Shown: piece by piece, positions 26,450 through 35,698 of the stretch
Layout of the letters: each line of letters opens with the position of its first letter
How positions within the stretch are numbered: position 1 is the first letter of the stretch
Assembly (NCBI RefSeq): GCF_022788695.1
Contig: NZ_CP085158.1
Coordinates: 1-64,000 of the forward strand
Length of the DNA stretch: 64,000 bases
Direction of reading: 5' to 3'
Source: Pseudosulfitobacter sp. DSM 107133
GTDB lineage: Bacteria; Pseudomonadota; Alphaproteobacteria; Rhodobacterales; Rhodobacteraceae
Notes under the pieces: generated by a model
Databases searched by the model: none
What the model was told of the DNA's origin: nothing
What the model saw: the letters and a program-made list of their open reading frames with translations, nothing else
Position numbers and translations under genes: made by a program

Positions 26450-27264
26450 CGACGCCGGTTATCGACCCGGGCGCATCGTGTATCATTCTGCAATTAGGGC
26501 TCAAACGATGCTTTCGTGCCATCAGGCTCGACTTACGAGTGGTTCTGAAAATGGGGGCAGGTCAAACTGGCGCTGACGCTGAGACAATAATTGTCGCAAT
26601 CATGTCTCAGACAGTATGCTTTCGCACTCGCAGTGAATGTCCGCTTTCCGCCGATCACGTCGAATGCCTGGACAAGCAATCCCTATAGTCGGCAGCGTAG
26701 TCCCTGCACATCAACCGTGGCCAGAGCCTTGCGGCCTCCCCTGCTCGGCTTCGCGTGTCGCAGGGGAGAACGGCCCTTCGGTCCGTCGCGCATTCGGCCA
26801 TGCGGCCTCACCGCGGCGTCGCACCCGGCGTCCCGGTTTGCCCGCCTCGCGAGCACGTCCCTCCCCGGCCGCTCCGCCGGATTGCGCTCTGGTCTGTTTT
26901 GCGGAGCAAAACGATCCCGCCGCTTCATCCGTCTCCCGCGTCCGGTCTGGCCGTTTGCCTGCTCGGGTCGGGCAAACCTACCGTCAAAACACACACACAT
27001 GAGTGCGGAAGCATATCCTCCGGATGGCCCCCAAATCAGCCCGCGTCAAGGATCGCAAAACTTTTCGGCGAGGGCGGTGCCTGTGGCGCTAGGGGGTCCC
27101 GTGCGTGAGGGTTCGCGTGTCTCAGGTGTTGCGCACGGAAAACTTTTGCGCCCGGCAAGCCGGCGGCTGCGCCGTCCCTGACCCGGGCAGATTCGGAAAC
27201 CAGGCATTCGGCCATGCCCCCACACTCACGTGGTGGCCTTGCAACCGAACACTGGAGACCAGAC
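26450..27264. other. 815-bp non-coding stretch with an IS-end-like segment
   Basis: No convincing gene is present. Around 26545-26582 the minus strand reads TGACCTGCCCCCATTTTCAG, which resembles the end of an IS3-family (IS407-like) element, but no transposase is attached. Next to it the arms CTGAGAC...GTCTCAG enclose a GACAATAATTGTC palindrome. From 26750 to 27240 the DNA is very GC-rich and all frames look like artefacts (Arg/Pro/Ala rich). It ends at the DUF2493 gene's RBS. Confidence 0.5.
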
Positions 27265-28194
27265 ATGGCTTACGACACCGCAAACACCTACGAGACCATC
27301 GAGCTTTTCGGACTGACCGAGAAGGACGCGCAGCTGCCGATCCCGGAAGATCACGTCCTGAGCGACCACATCATCCGCGAAAGCTTCGAGTCATTGCTCG
27401 GGCAGCTGCGCGGGACCGGGCTTGAAGCCGAAATCGAACCGCTGGCCCATGGGCTCGCGACGATCCTGCAGCGCCGCAAGGTGGCGCTCGGCAAGGAGGT
27501 CGACCGCACCGCCGACAAGATCGGCGCGCTGGCAAAATCCCACGACGGATCGGAGATCGCCGAGACCGCGCTCGAAGAGGCGCAGGCCCGCTTCGTGCAG
27601 CTGCGCGAGATCGTCAGCGCCATTGAGGTGATGAGCGAGGCGGCGGCGGAATGCTACGAGATTGAAACGGGCCACGCCTTCATCCCGGCGGCAGGCTCCC
27701 GCGCAAGCGTCCGGGCGCAAGAGACCGGGGCGGTCTTCGAGGCACGGCAGCTCCTGGAGCAGCACGACCGCGAGACTGCCGAGAAATCGAAAGTCGAGGG
27801 GGTTCCCCTGATCGTCTCAGGCGCCACCGACTGGACCGATGTCGATGTGATCTTCAACACGCTCGACAAGGTTCGCGAACGCATCAAGCAGAACCGCAAC
27901 CAGGAGATCTTCCTCTGCCACAAGGGTGGCAAGCACGGGGCGGAGATGATTGCGGCTCGGTGGGCCCGGGCACGCGGGGTCGCGCAGGCGCGCTTCGATC
28001 CGCGCTGGTCCGCGCACGGGCGGGCGGCACCGTTCAAGTGCAACGATGAGATGCTGGACGACAAGTTCGCGGCGACGGGGGTTGTACTCTTCGGCGGCAA
28101 CGGGGTCGCACTGAACCTCGGGCAGAAGGCGGAAGCGAAAGGCCTGACGGTCATGCGGGTTGCGGACCCGGCGAAGAAGGCGTCGCAGGATTGA
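27265..28194 (+). CDS. DUF2493/SLOG-type plasmid protein
   Basis: The 309-aa protein starts at ATG 27265 after ACTGGAGACCAGAC. The N-terminal half is helical. The C-terminal half (about 180-309) has a Rossmann-like SLOG/YspA fold: VPLIVSGATDWTDVDVIFNTLDKV, FLCHKGGKHGAEMIAARWARARGV and GVVLFGGNGVALNLGQKAEAKGLTVMRV. Such DUF2493 proteins are frequent in alphaproteobacterial plasmids. Nucleotide or nucleotide-derivative binding is inferred from the fold. A terminator lies directly downstream. Confidence 0.85.
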   Translation: MAYDTANTYETIELFGLTEKDAQLPIPEDHVLSDHIIRESFESLLGQLRGTGLEAEIEPLAHGLATILQRRKVALGKEVDRTADKIGALAKSHDGSEIAETALEEAQARFVQLREIVSAIEVMSEAAAECYEIETGHAFIPAAGSRASVRAQETGAVFEARQLLEQHDRETAEKSKVEGVPLIVSGATDWTDVDVIFNTLDKVRERIKQNRNQEIFLCHKGGKHGAEMIAARWARARGVAQARFDPRWSAHGRAAPFKCNDEMLDDKFAATGVVLFGGNGVALNLGQKAEAKGLTVMRVADPAKKASQD

Positions 28195-28730
28195 AGAGAG
28201 GGGGCCGCGCTTGGCGCGGCCCTTTCGTCATGTCTCATGGCGCGTGCGATCGGTCATGCGTGATCGGCAGTCTGCAGCGGCCGGCACTGCCATCCCTCTA
28301 CCCAGTCCGTCAGAGTGCGGCCCATCCGCATCGGTACGGGAGGGGGATGGTGAGCCCATGACGCACATCGTCAGCAGCGCAAGACGCGAGGGGTCGAGAC
28401 GTCGCACATGAGGCTGAAGACCTGCACGTCCCTCGGGGCGTGTTTCGGAACATCGCATCCACGCGGGCGGGCTCCGTCAGCACCCCGGCCAGGCTCGGCG
28501 GGACGCGGACGCTGATGGTGGCGGCTGCGTGATGGCAAGGGTCATCCGGATCACTCCTTTTTGCTCATAGATGTGGATCGCACGGGGTCGGCCCAATCGT
28601 GCCCTCCGCTTCGCTTCGGCAAGCACAAATACGGTTTCCACGGCTAGCCGCGGACCCTCCGCATTTGCGCTTGCGACCGGGCCTCTTGCCCCGTGCCGGG
28701 TGATCCCCATCGCAACAAGGAGTAACCCAA
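28195..28730. other. 536-bp region without a gene
   Basis: It begins with the terminator at 28202. The rest is GC-rich with no frame showing plausible protein composition. The last 30 bp supply the RBS (AACAAGGAGTAACCCAA) of the next small gene. Confidence 0.5.
28202..28225 (+). terminator. Rho-independent terminator
   Basis: GGGCCGCGC (28202-28210) pairs perfectly with GCGCGGCCC (28214-28222) over a 3-nt loop and is followed by TTTCG. It lies 8 bp after the DUF2493 gene. Confidence 0.8.
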
Positions 28731-28937
28731 ATGACCAACCACTACGTCGCCACCGTCCCCGTCAAGTTCACCGATACCGATGGCCAGGAGCGCACTCGAT
28801 TTCAGCGCGTGGGCGCGATGTTCCGCAACACCCGCAACGGGGACGGCTCGGAGTTCTTCAGCCTCAAGCTCGACTTCCCGGTCGCGGTCTCGGAGCTGGT
28901 GATGTTCCCACCGAGCGCGAAAGATCCCCAGGACTAA
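28731..28937 (+). CDS. Small hypothetical protein (68 aa)
   Basis: A 68-aa protein has a strong RBS (AAGGAGTAACCCAA). The sequence TDTDGQERTRFQRVGAMFRNTRNGDGSEFFSLKLDF reads like one compact beta domain and is distantly reminiscent of DUF736. The function is unknown. A perfect 11-bp hairpin follows. Confidence 0.7.
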   Translation: MTNHYVATVPVKFTDTDGQERTRFQRVGAMFRNTRNGDGSEFFSLKLDFPVAVSELVMFPPSAKDPQD

Positions 28938-28953
28938 ATCCTCTGACGAGGAT

Positions 28954-28984
28954 GGGCCGCCCCAGCACGATCTTGGGGCGGCCC
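28954..28984 (+). terminator. Strong hairpin, probable terminator
   Basis: GGGCCGCCCCA (28954-28964) pairs perfectly with TGGGGCGGCCC (28974-28984) over a 9-nt loop. No T tract follows, so termination may need Rho or the hairpin may protect mRNA. Confidence 0.55.
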
Positions 28985-29499
28985 GATCCCTGTTCCAGGG
29001 ATGCCGCGTCCGGCGGTCAGATCGCCCGAGGCGACTTCACGAAGCCGTCGGCCGCTGCGCGTTCAACAGACGCACTCCTCCCGAAATGATCAGGCCGCGA
29101 CAGACCGGCCAGTCAGCCTCAAGGGGGCCATCCACAAAAACCTATCGGCCAGGGCCTCCCGGTTTTTGCGGCAGAGATTTGGCAAGCCAAATCTGGCCCT
29201 CCTTGACCCTGCCTGTCCGCCCTGTCGGTGGGGTTTGCGCCCGCCCGCGGTTCCGTCCGAACACATGCGCGTTCGGCCAGACCCTCGGGCGGGGCTGGTG
29301 GACGGGACCCCTAGGACAGGTGGTGCACCCGGTGGTGAGGGCGGCAGAGCCGCGTCCCTGCGGGCCGCGGCGTGAAGCGGACACCAAGGCTGCCTGAGCC
29401 TGAATGCGACGTAAGTATATAATTGACATATCGGTATATTATCGTAAGGTGGGGGCAGCCTTGGTGGAAGGTGGCAGGAAATAGGGGGTCTTTCTTCGC
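28985..29499. other. Candidate oriT region upstream of the mob genes
   Basis: There is no gene here, but it is dense in repeats. CAAAAACC (29135-29142) pairs with GGTTTTTG (29161-29168), enclosing GGCC-AG-GGCC. A perfect AGATTTGGC-AA-GCCAAATCT follows at 29175-29194. An AT-rich island at 29410-29448 is bracketed by direct repeats CGTAAG (29410-29415 and 29443-29448). Nested inverted repeats plus an AT-rich stretch just ahead of relaxase genes is the usual oriT setting. The nic site cannot be assigned. Confidence 0.5.
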
Positions 29500-30081
29500 A
29501 TGTCTCGCTCGAAACGTCTCACGGATGCGCAACGTATGGAGATCGTGCGCGAAGCCGCGGACGGAGTCTCGACGTCCGTGCTTGCGAAGCGGTTCGGGGT
29601 GACACCGCGGGCGGTGCAATACACCTTGAAGAGTGACGATCAGCGCCAGCGCGATACGGCCGTGCCGGTCTTGGCGGTGAGTGTGAAAGTGACCCCTGAC
29701 GAGATGGCGGCATTCGATGCGGTGCTGGCGTCGGCGGGGATCGAGACCCGCTCGGAAGGGCTGCGCCGCTTGATGCAAGCGGCAGGTGGCACCTTTGTGG
29801 CGGACACATCGTTGGCGGCAGAGATGGCGCGCTATCGCGCCTCATTAAATGATGTTGGAAACGGTGTCGCCCAGATTGCCAAGCAGATGCAGAAGGCCAA
29901 CAGGGAGGGACAGGGAACTGGTGCTGAGTTCTCAGAATTGCGGCTTGCACAGATGCGCGGGTTGGCGCGATTCATCCTCGATAGTGCAGATGAGATTGAC
30001 CTGCTTGTGCGCCGCCGGCGTGACGCGATGCAGCTGAAAGCAACGGCTGCCTTGAAGGAGTTCGCCCATGCGGCTGAATGA
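29500..30081 (+). CDS. VirD1/MobC-like relaxosome accessory protein
   Basis: This 193-aa protein has an N-terminal HTH (LTDAQRMEIVREAADGVSTSVLAKRFGVTPRAVQYTL, about 7-43) and a C-terminal RHH/MobC-like part (KVTPDEMAAFDAVLASAGIETRSEGLRRLMQ, about 65-95), followed by helices. It overlaps the relaxase gene by 14 bases, so the two are co-translated. By position and domains it should bind oriT and assist the relaxase, and may repress the mob operon. The family assignment is moderately firm. Confidence 0.8.
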   Translation: MSRSKRLTDAQRMEIVREAADGVSTSVLAKRFGVTPRAVQYTLKSDDQRQRDTAVPVLAVSVKVTPDEMAAFDAVLASAGIETRSEGLRRLMQAAGGTFVADTSLAAEMARYRASLNDVGNGVAQIAKQMQKANREGQGTGAEFSELRLAQMRGLARFILDSADEIDLLVRRRRDAMQLKATAALKEFAHAAE

Positions 30082-32311
30082 TGCGGTTGGTGCCGTCACC
30101 GGAGAGATATTTGAGGATGGGTGGAGCCGGATCCGTGGCTCGATGCAGGGTCTGTATGCCTCCAAGCAAAAGCAGATGGTGCGCGCCGCTGCGGGACATC
30201 GGGCCGCTGTGTTCAAAGCGATCCGGGGCGGGGGCACGCATAATAAATCCCAGCTGTCCAACCAGCTCGAATACCTCACGACAAAGTCCACCCATATCGT
30301 CGACAGCAGCGGGTTCCTGGATGGCAAATCCAAGCTTGAGCGCGGCGAGATCAAAGACCTGACCGAGCGCTTTGCCAAGCGGTGGGACGCGGGGTTCAAA
30401 CCCAAACTTGGGCAAACCACACATCTGCTGATGTCCTTCCCGATTGGAACGCGCGGAGAGGACGTGCGCGACATCGCGACTGACGTGGCCGAGCGGTTCT
30501 TCCAGAAAGATGAAGGCCACTTTGATTATATCATTGCTGTACATGAGGACCGCGAGCATCCGCATGCGCATCTCGTATTGAATCGCCGCTCTCAAGAGGG
30601 CGAGTTTTTCTATTTGGCGCGCAATCATCGGTTCAACTATGACGACTTCCGGTTGGCGATGGTCGAAGAGGCCGAGACCTACGGCGTGCGGTTGGAGGCA
30701 ACGCGGCGGATAGATCGCGGCGAGGTGCATTACCCGGCCAAGACCCGCGAGGTCTATGCCGCCAAAGAAGAGGGCAGGACGCCAGTGGAGCGCGAACGGG
30801 TGGGTAAAGACCTGACCCGCACGCTTGCCGAGATCGCAAACACCAAAATCATATTCCACTCGCTGGCTGCCGAGGCGTCCTCCGAGAACCGCGAAGACAT
30901 TGCTGAGGTTCTGTTCCGTGCGGGCGAGGTTCTGGCGAAGGGTGGTCACGTTGAAACCGCAGGAGGCATTTACATGGCCGAAGACGAAACGTTCGAGGAT
31001 CTGCGCAGCCGCTACGCGGAGAAGGTCGCAAACATCACAGATTTGATCGCGGCAAAGCCGGATGCAGAGCGACCCGCGCTGGAGAAGTCTCTCAACGCAA
31101 TTCAAGCGCGGGTGCAGCATATGCAGCCCCTTGGGCTACGGTCCAATTCCCTCTCGGAGGTCCCATCAGAAGGCGGGGTTTATTCTGAAGCCAATATTCA
31201 GCAAAGCCAGTTGGAGCGTCTGTCTGAGCCACGGGTGCGCGCCCGCGTCGATGCAGCACTGCGCGGCACGGGGATCAGCACATCCGAGGTTGTGGCCCGG
31301 ATGGAGACGGGGGCGCAAAACGCGGCTCTGGAACATCAATGGATTGCGGATGATTTGTCCAAGGTGGCCGAGGCGAAGGATTTGAACCTTGAGCGCCGCG
31401 CGGATTTGGAACAGGCGCGGGATATCCTCAATGATGTACATGTGCAGCTGGGGACCATGCTGGAACGGGAAGGTGTGCTGCGCCGTGACGGTGTCATTGA
31501 AGACGCCCGCGAGGTGCAGGCGCATGTCACGCAAGCTCAGATCGAAACCGCTGCCAATGCCGTTCGCGTCGAGACTCGGATTGAAGCTCAGAGTGAGGAC
31601 CTTGATGAGGCCGTGATCGAAAGCCTTGCCGTAGAGCGTTTGGAGGACGAACAGCGGGACTATCTGCGCGACCATCCAGAGCTGATTGCGCGCCCGACCG
31701 ATGTGATCCGCACGGATGAGGAGGGCAGGGCGGTGATCGTAGATCAGGCCGCAGCAGACTGGGTTATCAATGAGGTCGAAGCGGCGCGTTTGGGGGCGCA
31801 CAGCAGCACGCCAATCTCCGTTTCCGTCGCGCGCGATCTACAGACGCGATATCCTGATATGCCCGAGCAGCTGGCGGAGGGTCTCGGCGACACTTACGCG
31901 CGTGTCTATGAAGCGCGCGGCGCTGAACGGGAGGAAAACCTGACGGAGCGCGAGACAGTCCAGAATGAGACGCCCGAACTGTCCCGTGTTCTCGCCCATG
32001 AACGGGCAGGGGAGTTGTCTTCGCCCTTTGAGACCAACCAAGAACGTGAGGCCTTCCGCAGCGATGTGGCGCGGGTTTTGGACGCGGCGCAGCTCGATCG
32101 CCTGAAGGAGGGTGACAGTGACGCTTTGGAAAATGTGATCGAAGATCGCCTTGATCGGCTCTATGTCGCAAAGGTCTATCTACAATCGGATGCGGCAACG
32201 GCAAACTCGGAGGCGTTGCGACAGGTTGTCGATGAGTTGGCAGACGTAGAAGTCGAGAGACACCGCGCGGCGGACGTGGACGGCGAGATTGAGCGGGGCC
32301 AGGTCCATTGA
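30068..32311 (+). CDS. VirD2-type relaxase
   Basis: This is a 747-aa relaxase of the VirD2/MobP-like class. The three-histidine metal motif is visible as VHEDREHPHAHLVLNRR (about residues 158-174), preceded by SHLLMSF-like motif I material (GQTTHLLMSFPIGT). The N-terminal 250 residues are the nicking domain. The rest is a long acidic helical tail that may carry the secretion signal for the coupling protein. It nicks oriT and pilots the strand into the recipient. It is coupled to the virD4-like gene downstream. The catalytic tyrosine was not assigned. Confidence 0.88.
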   Translation: MRLNDAVGAVTGEIFEDGWSRIRGSMQGLYASKQKQMVRAAAGHRAAVFKAIRGGGTHNKSQLSNQLEYLTTKSTHIVDSSGFLDGKSKLERGEIKDLTERFAKRWDAGFKPKLGQTTHLLMSFPIGTRGEDVRDIATDVAERFFQKDEGHFDYIIAVHEDREHPHAHLVLNRRSQEGEFFYLARNHRFNYDDFRLAMVEEAETYGVRLEATRRIDRGEVHYPAKTREVYAAKEEGRTPVERERVGKDLTRTLAEIANTKIIFHSLAAEASSENREDIAEVLFRAGEVLAKGGHVETAGGIYMAEDETFEDLRSRYAEKVANITDLIAAKPDAERPALEKSLNAIQARVQHMQPLGLRSNSLSEVPSEGGVYSEANIQQSQLERLSEPRVRARVDAALRGTGISTSEVVARMETGAQNAALEHQWIADDLSKVAEAKDLNLERRADLEQARDILNDVHVQLGTMLEREGVLRRDGVIEDAREVQAHVTQAQIETAANAVRVETRIEAQSEDLDEAVIESLAVERLEDEQRDYLRDHPELIARPTDVIRTDEEGRAVIVDQAAADWVINEVEAARLGAHSSTPISVSVARDLQTRYPDMPEQLAEGLGDTYARVYEARGAEREENLTERETVQNETPELSRVLAHERAGELSSPFETNQEREAFRSDVARVLDAAQLDRLKEGDSDALENVIEDRLDRLYVAKVYLQSDAATANSEALRQVVDELADVEVERHRAADVDGEIERGQVH

Positions 32312-34311
32312 GTGGATCCATGGGAAAGGCTTGGATTGCCATAGGGGTGGTTCTGGTCACCTTGGTGGCAGGGGCGATGGGCTACACCATTGCCTCGGCT
32401 GTGCTGACCTTTAAGGCGCTTGGGTTCAGCGCCGATATCGATTTTGGATATATCGCGCAAAATTACCTCTGGATCAGAGATAGACGGCCTGATGATTTCC
32501 AACTGATCAACCTGATCATTGGCGGTGCCGCCGTCGCGGGGCTAATGATGAGCCTTGCCCTTTCCGGCTCGGCCCTCACGCGCTTCGGGCAGACCCATTG
32601 GCAAAAGCGCGGTGAGATGAAAACCAACGGGTTCTTTGGCAAGCCAGGGACCGGGTTTATTCTGGGCAAATTGGGCAGCCCAAAGTCGCGGGCCCGCTAC
32701 ATCACATCTAAGGTCTTTCCCCATGCCCTGATCGTGGCACCAACGGGGCGCGGTAAAACCAGCGGCTTTGTGATCCCGAACCTGCTCACATGGCAGGGGT
32801 CTGCCGTTACGTTGGATGTGAAGGGCGAGTGTTTTGAAGCCACGGCGCGTCACCGTGCCGCCCAGGGCGACAAGGTCTACCGCTTTGCGCCCACGGACTG
32901 GGTAGGCAAGCGCACCCATCGCTACAATCCGCTGCTGCGCATCTATGAATTGGAAGACCCCGCGCGCCAGCAGATGGAATTGCAGCTGCTGGCGACCTTG
33001 TTTCTGCAAAGTGACAATGATCGCGTGCAAGGGCTTTTGAAGGGCGGCATTGATTTGTTTGTGGCCGCGGGCTTGCTGGCGTTCCAGCGCAAGAAGCCCA
33101 ACTTGGGCGAGATCTACCGGATCGCGGCTTCGGGGGGCAACAAGCAGAAAGAATATGTGGCGCGGGGCCACGAGATCGACAACAAAGCCGCGAAGTTGAT
33201 CTTTACGCGGCTGGCGTCCACCAACAACGACACGCTAACCTCCTATGTCTCGCTTCTGATGACCTCAGGTCTGGATCAATGGCAGAACCCGGCGATTGAC
33301 GAAGCGACGCAGGTTTCCGACTTTGATTTCCGCACGATCCGCAAGAAGCCCTTCACGGTCTATCTCGTTGTCCAACCGCTGATGGTGAAACCACTCGCGC
33401 CGCTAATCCGGTTGTTTTTCTCAGACCTTCTCTCGGCGATGCAAGAGAAGGAACCGGGCAAAGATGAGCCTTGGCCTGTGATGATCATGCTCGATGAGTT
33501 CAACCGCCTTGGCAAAATGCCCATTGTGGTCGAGAGCATCGAAACTCTGCGCACCTATCGCGGCCACTTGGCGGTGGTGACCCAAACCATCCCTGCCCTT
33601 GATGAAATCTACGGTGAAAACACCCGCCGCGCGTTGCAGGGCAACGCAGGTGTGAAGCTCTACCTCACTCCCTCAGATGAAAAGACCATCGAGGAGCTCA
33701 GCAAGGCAGTTGGGAAGACAACGAAGACAGTTATCACTCGATCGCGGTCCATTGGGAAGAACCCGTTTGAGGGGCGCAGTCAGTCCACACGGACGGAAGA
33801 GACATCGTTGTTGCCTGAAGACGAAGCGCGCCGGTTGCCGCTTGATGAAATTATCATGGTCGTGGATGCGCAAATGCCAGTGCGGGCGAAGCGGATCCAG
33901 TATTTTGATGATCGGCTGTTTGCGGCGATCCATGGCGCGCAGCGGGGCGAGTTGCCGTTTCCGGTGATGGGCGGAGGTGGCGGCAAGGCGGATGGTTCAG
34001 ATTTCGGCGGAACAGAGCGGAGTCCGAGCCAAGCTGGAACGAGTGCGGAGCCCCAGGTGCATGATGAGCGTCTGGATGGTCCAAACGAGGTCGGTTCAGG
34101 TAAATCAGTGCCGCCAGCCAAGAAAAGTTCGAAGGCTGTTCAAGCCGTTGTCGAAGAGGAGCAACGGCAGATGGAAATGAGCTTTGCCGACCAGGTTGAG
34201 ATGCAAATTGAGGAAATCGATGGTGGCGGTATAGATCGACTCGATACAGTGGTGGATGATTTGGACGGGCTGGAAAGCCGGTTGAAGCAAGGGGAGGGGG
34301 TGTCTGGCTGA
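32308..34311 (+). CDS. virD4: VirD4/TraG type IV coupling protein
   Basis: This 667-aa T4CP has two N-terminal membrane helices (about 8-33 and 66-88), Walker A APTGRGKTSG (about 144-153), VTLDVKGECFEATARHRA, and Walker B MIMLDEFNRLGKMP with the TQTIPALDEIYGENTRRA segment. It links the relaxosome to a type IV secretion channel. The start may be TTG 32308 (overlapping the relaxase stop) or ATG 32320. The C-terminal 100 residues are low-complexity and acidic. No virB channel genes lie in the window. Confidence 0.92.
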   Translation: MSGSMGKAWIAIGVVLVTLVAGAMGYTIASAVLTFKALGFSADIDFGYIAQNYLWIRDRRPDDFQLINLIIGGAAVAGLMMSLALSGSALTRFGQTHWQKRGEMKTNGFFGKPGTGFILGKLGSPKSRARYITSKVFPHALIVAPTGRGKTSGFVIPNLLTWQGSAVTLDVKGECFEATARHRAAQGDKVYRFAPTDWVGKRTHRYNPLLRIYELEDPARQQMELQLLATLFLQSDNDRVQGLLKGGIDLFVAAGLLAFQRKKPNLGEIYRIAASGGNKQKEYVARGHEIDNKAAKLIFTRLASTNNDTLTSYVSLLMTSGLDQWQNPAIDEATQVSDFDFRTIRKKPFTVYLVVQPLMVKPLAPLIRLFFSDLLSAMQEKEPGKDEPWPVMIMLDEFNRLGKMPIVVESIETLRTYRGHLAVVTQTIPALDEIYGENTRRALQGNAGVKLYLTPSDEKTIEELSKAVGKTTKTVITRSRSIGKNPFEGRSQSTRTEETSLLPEDEARRLPLDEIIMVVDAQMPVRAKRIQYFDDRLFAAIHGAQRGELPFPVMGGGGGKADGSDFGGTERSPSQAGTSAEPQVHDERLDGPNEVGSGKSVPPAKKSSKAVQAVVEEEQRQMEMSFADQVEMQIEEIDGGGIDRLDTVVDDLDGLESRLKQGEGVSG

Positions 34312-34757
34312 GATGGGTAAGGCGTAGCGCAACCATTGAATGCACGTAGATCACTGAACCAGTCGTTCGCCGCACCAGATTTGAAGGACAACAAAGCGGA
34401 TAAGGACGAAACCGCTCTGGCGGTATTGGCGCTTGTGGCAGGCGTAGCGCGTTGATTTGTGCGTTGTGATTTTGTGAACTGACGAACCTGTTGGACGATT
34501 GGGAGCTTTTTAATCTGACGACAGGAAGTTTCAATGTCAGACCAATATGTACCGGCTCTGCGCCAGCGATTTCTCGAAGACATGCAGATCAAGGGTCTGC
34601 AACCAAAGACGCAGACGATGTATTTGCGAGGGATGCGCGACTTCTTGTTATTCAAATTGAATGCACCGGTATTGAGGGAGCCTAAGAATTACCGGACGCC
34701 AGCTAATGGACAATACCAAGCGCCTGTTTTTGCTGTTAGCAGTGATTGCCTGGCTCG
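34312..34757. other. Boundary region between mob genes and metabolic island
   Basis: The 446-bp stretch has no intact gene. It contains the integrase fragment at 34534. The repeated string GGCGTAGCGC appears at 34320 and 34440. Composition is less GC-rich than both flanks, consistent with scarred insertion debris. Confidence 0.5.
34534..34665 (+). pseudogene. Truncated tyrosine integrase (N-terminal fragment)
   Basis: The first 44 codons (MSDQYVPALRQRF, then LEDMQIKGLQPKTQTMYLRGMRDF) match the N-terminal SAM-like domain of integrases that accompany IS91-type elements. After about residue 44 the resemblance stops and the frame runs into unrelated sequence, ending at 34761. The catalytic domain is absent. 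It is probably the remnant of an element or a recombination breakpoint at the left edge of the PQQ island. Confidence 0.6.
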
Positions 34758-35444
34758 TTAGAACAAGAACTGGCATCCCAACGTCTCGCGCAATGCAGCG
34801 ATCAGCTGGTCCAAAGTTTCGGCACTGGTATAAGTCCCGCCCGTCCGGTCGGCGAGGCACCGGGATGTACTTTCCGACGTATTGTAGTCGTTGTCGGTCT
34901 GCCGGTCCCATGAAAAGAACGTACCGCGCACTTTGAAACCGATCACATGGACGGTGGTGTTAAACCCGTCTGTTGCCAATTCGGCGGCCAGCATACAGGG
35001 CATGCCGCCACAGGTCTCCTTGCCGTCTGTGACCAACACTACGGTCGCGGGTTGCGTTTTGTAATCCAGCGTTTGCGCCGCCAATTTGACGGCCTGCGTC
35101 AACGCGGTGCTGCCACCGGGTTCAAGTGCGTTGATGGCTGAAATGATCAGCGAGGCGGCATTGGCTTCGGGCGCGAACCGCATGTCGACGCCCGAACACT
35201 CATCCGCGCCGTTGGGACCGTAGACGACAAGGCCAAGGCGACGGTTCTGCGCAATTTGCGGCAGTGCATCGGCCATCGCCCGGCGCGCCTCAAAAATGCG
35301 CGGCTCGTCAATGTCGTTGAAGCCCATCTCGGCCATGGAACCCGAACCGTCAACGACGATCATCGCGTCGGCGGCGCAATCGTCTGTCGCCATGGCATTT
35401 GTGGCGCCGAGAAGTGTGAAGATGAAAGTGAGGCATAATCGCAT
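34758..35444 (-). CDS. Secreted von Willebrand factor A domain protein
   Basis: This is a 228-aa protein with a signal peptide (MRLCLTFIFTLLGATNAMA) and a VWA domain. The MIDAS motif is DGSGSM at about residues 32-37, followed by the GGSTALTQAV block and VLVTDGKETC. Several cysteines (CGGMPC, RCLADRTGG, LGCQFLF) suggest disulfides in the periplasm. VWA proteins accompany some PQQ-dehydrogenase clusters (compare MxaC/MxaL), where they may help metal or subunit assembly. That role is only inferred from proximity to pqqABCDE. Confidence 0.85.
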   Translation of the reverse strand: MRLCLTFIFTLLGATNAMATDDCAADAMIVVDGSGSMAEMGFNDIDEPRIFEARRAMADALPQIAQNRRLGLVVYGPNGADECSGVDMRFAPEANAASLIISAINALEPGGSTALTQAVKLAAQTLDYKTQPATVVLVTDGKETCGGMPCMLAAELATDGFNTTVHVIGFKVRGTFFSWDRQTDNDYNTSESTSRCLADRTGGTYTSAETLDQLIAALRETLGCQFLF

Positions 35445-35627
35445 AACGCAAGCGTGTCACGGCACCTTCAAGCTGTCCAGAAATTTGCCGCTCTCAGGCA
35501 TGAGACGATGGTCGGAGGTATCTTCCAAAAGCATCGCGGGCGGGAATGCGCCGACAATGGGAGGCTCTGGTGGGTAAGATCCGCCGTCATTTGAAAATCT
35601 GGTTCATCTCCGAGGTTTGATACCTTA

Positions 35628-35638
35628 GTCTCATAGAC
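35628..35638 (+). promoter_or_regulatory. Candidate island regulatory motif upstream of pqqA
   Basis: GTCT-CAT-AGAC lies 61 bp upstream of the pqqA ATG. It resembles the GTCTAAT-type elements ahead of other island genes (51619, 51669, 53361, 61606). It may be a binding site for the LuxR-type regulator at 42231. Inferred from similarity and spacing. Confidence 0.4.
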
Positions 35639-35698
35639 AATCGCGAGGTCGCGACGAATACTTGAAGCTGAGAAAACGTAACCTGTGGAGGAAACACA

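Noticed and set aside
26591..27181. Several overlapping plus and minus frames in the GC-rich stretch
   Set aside because: Their composition is dominated by Arg/Pro/Ala/Ser in every frame. There is no RBS or domain, so it is probably non-coding.
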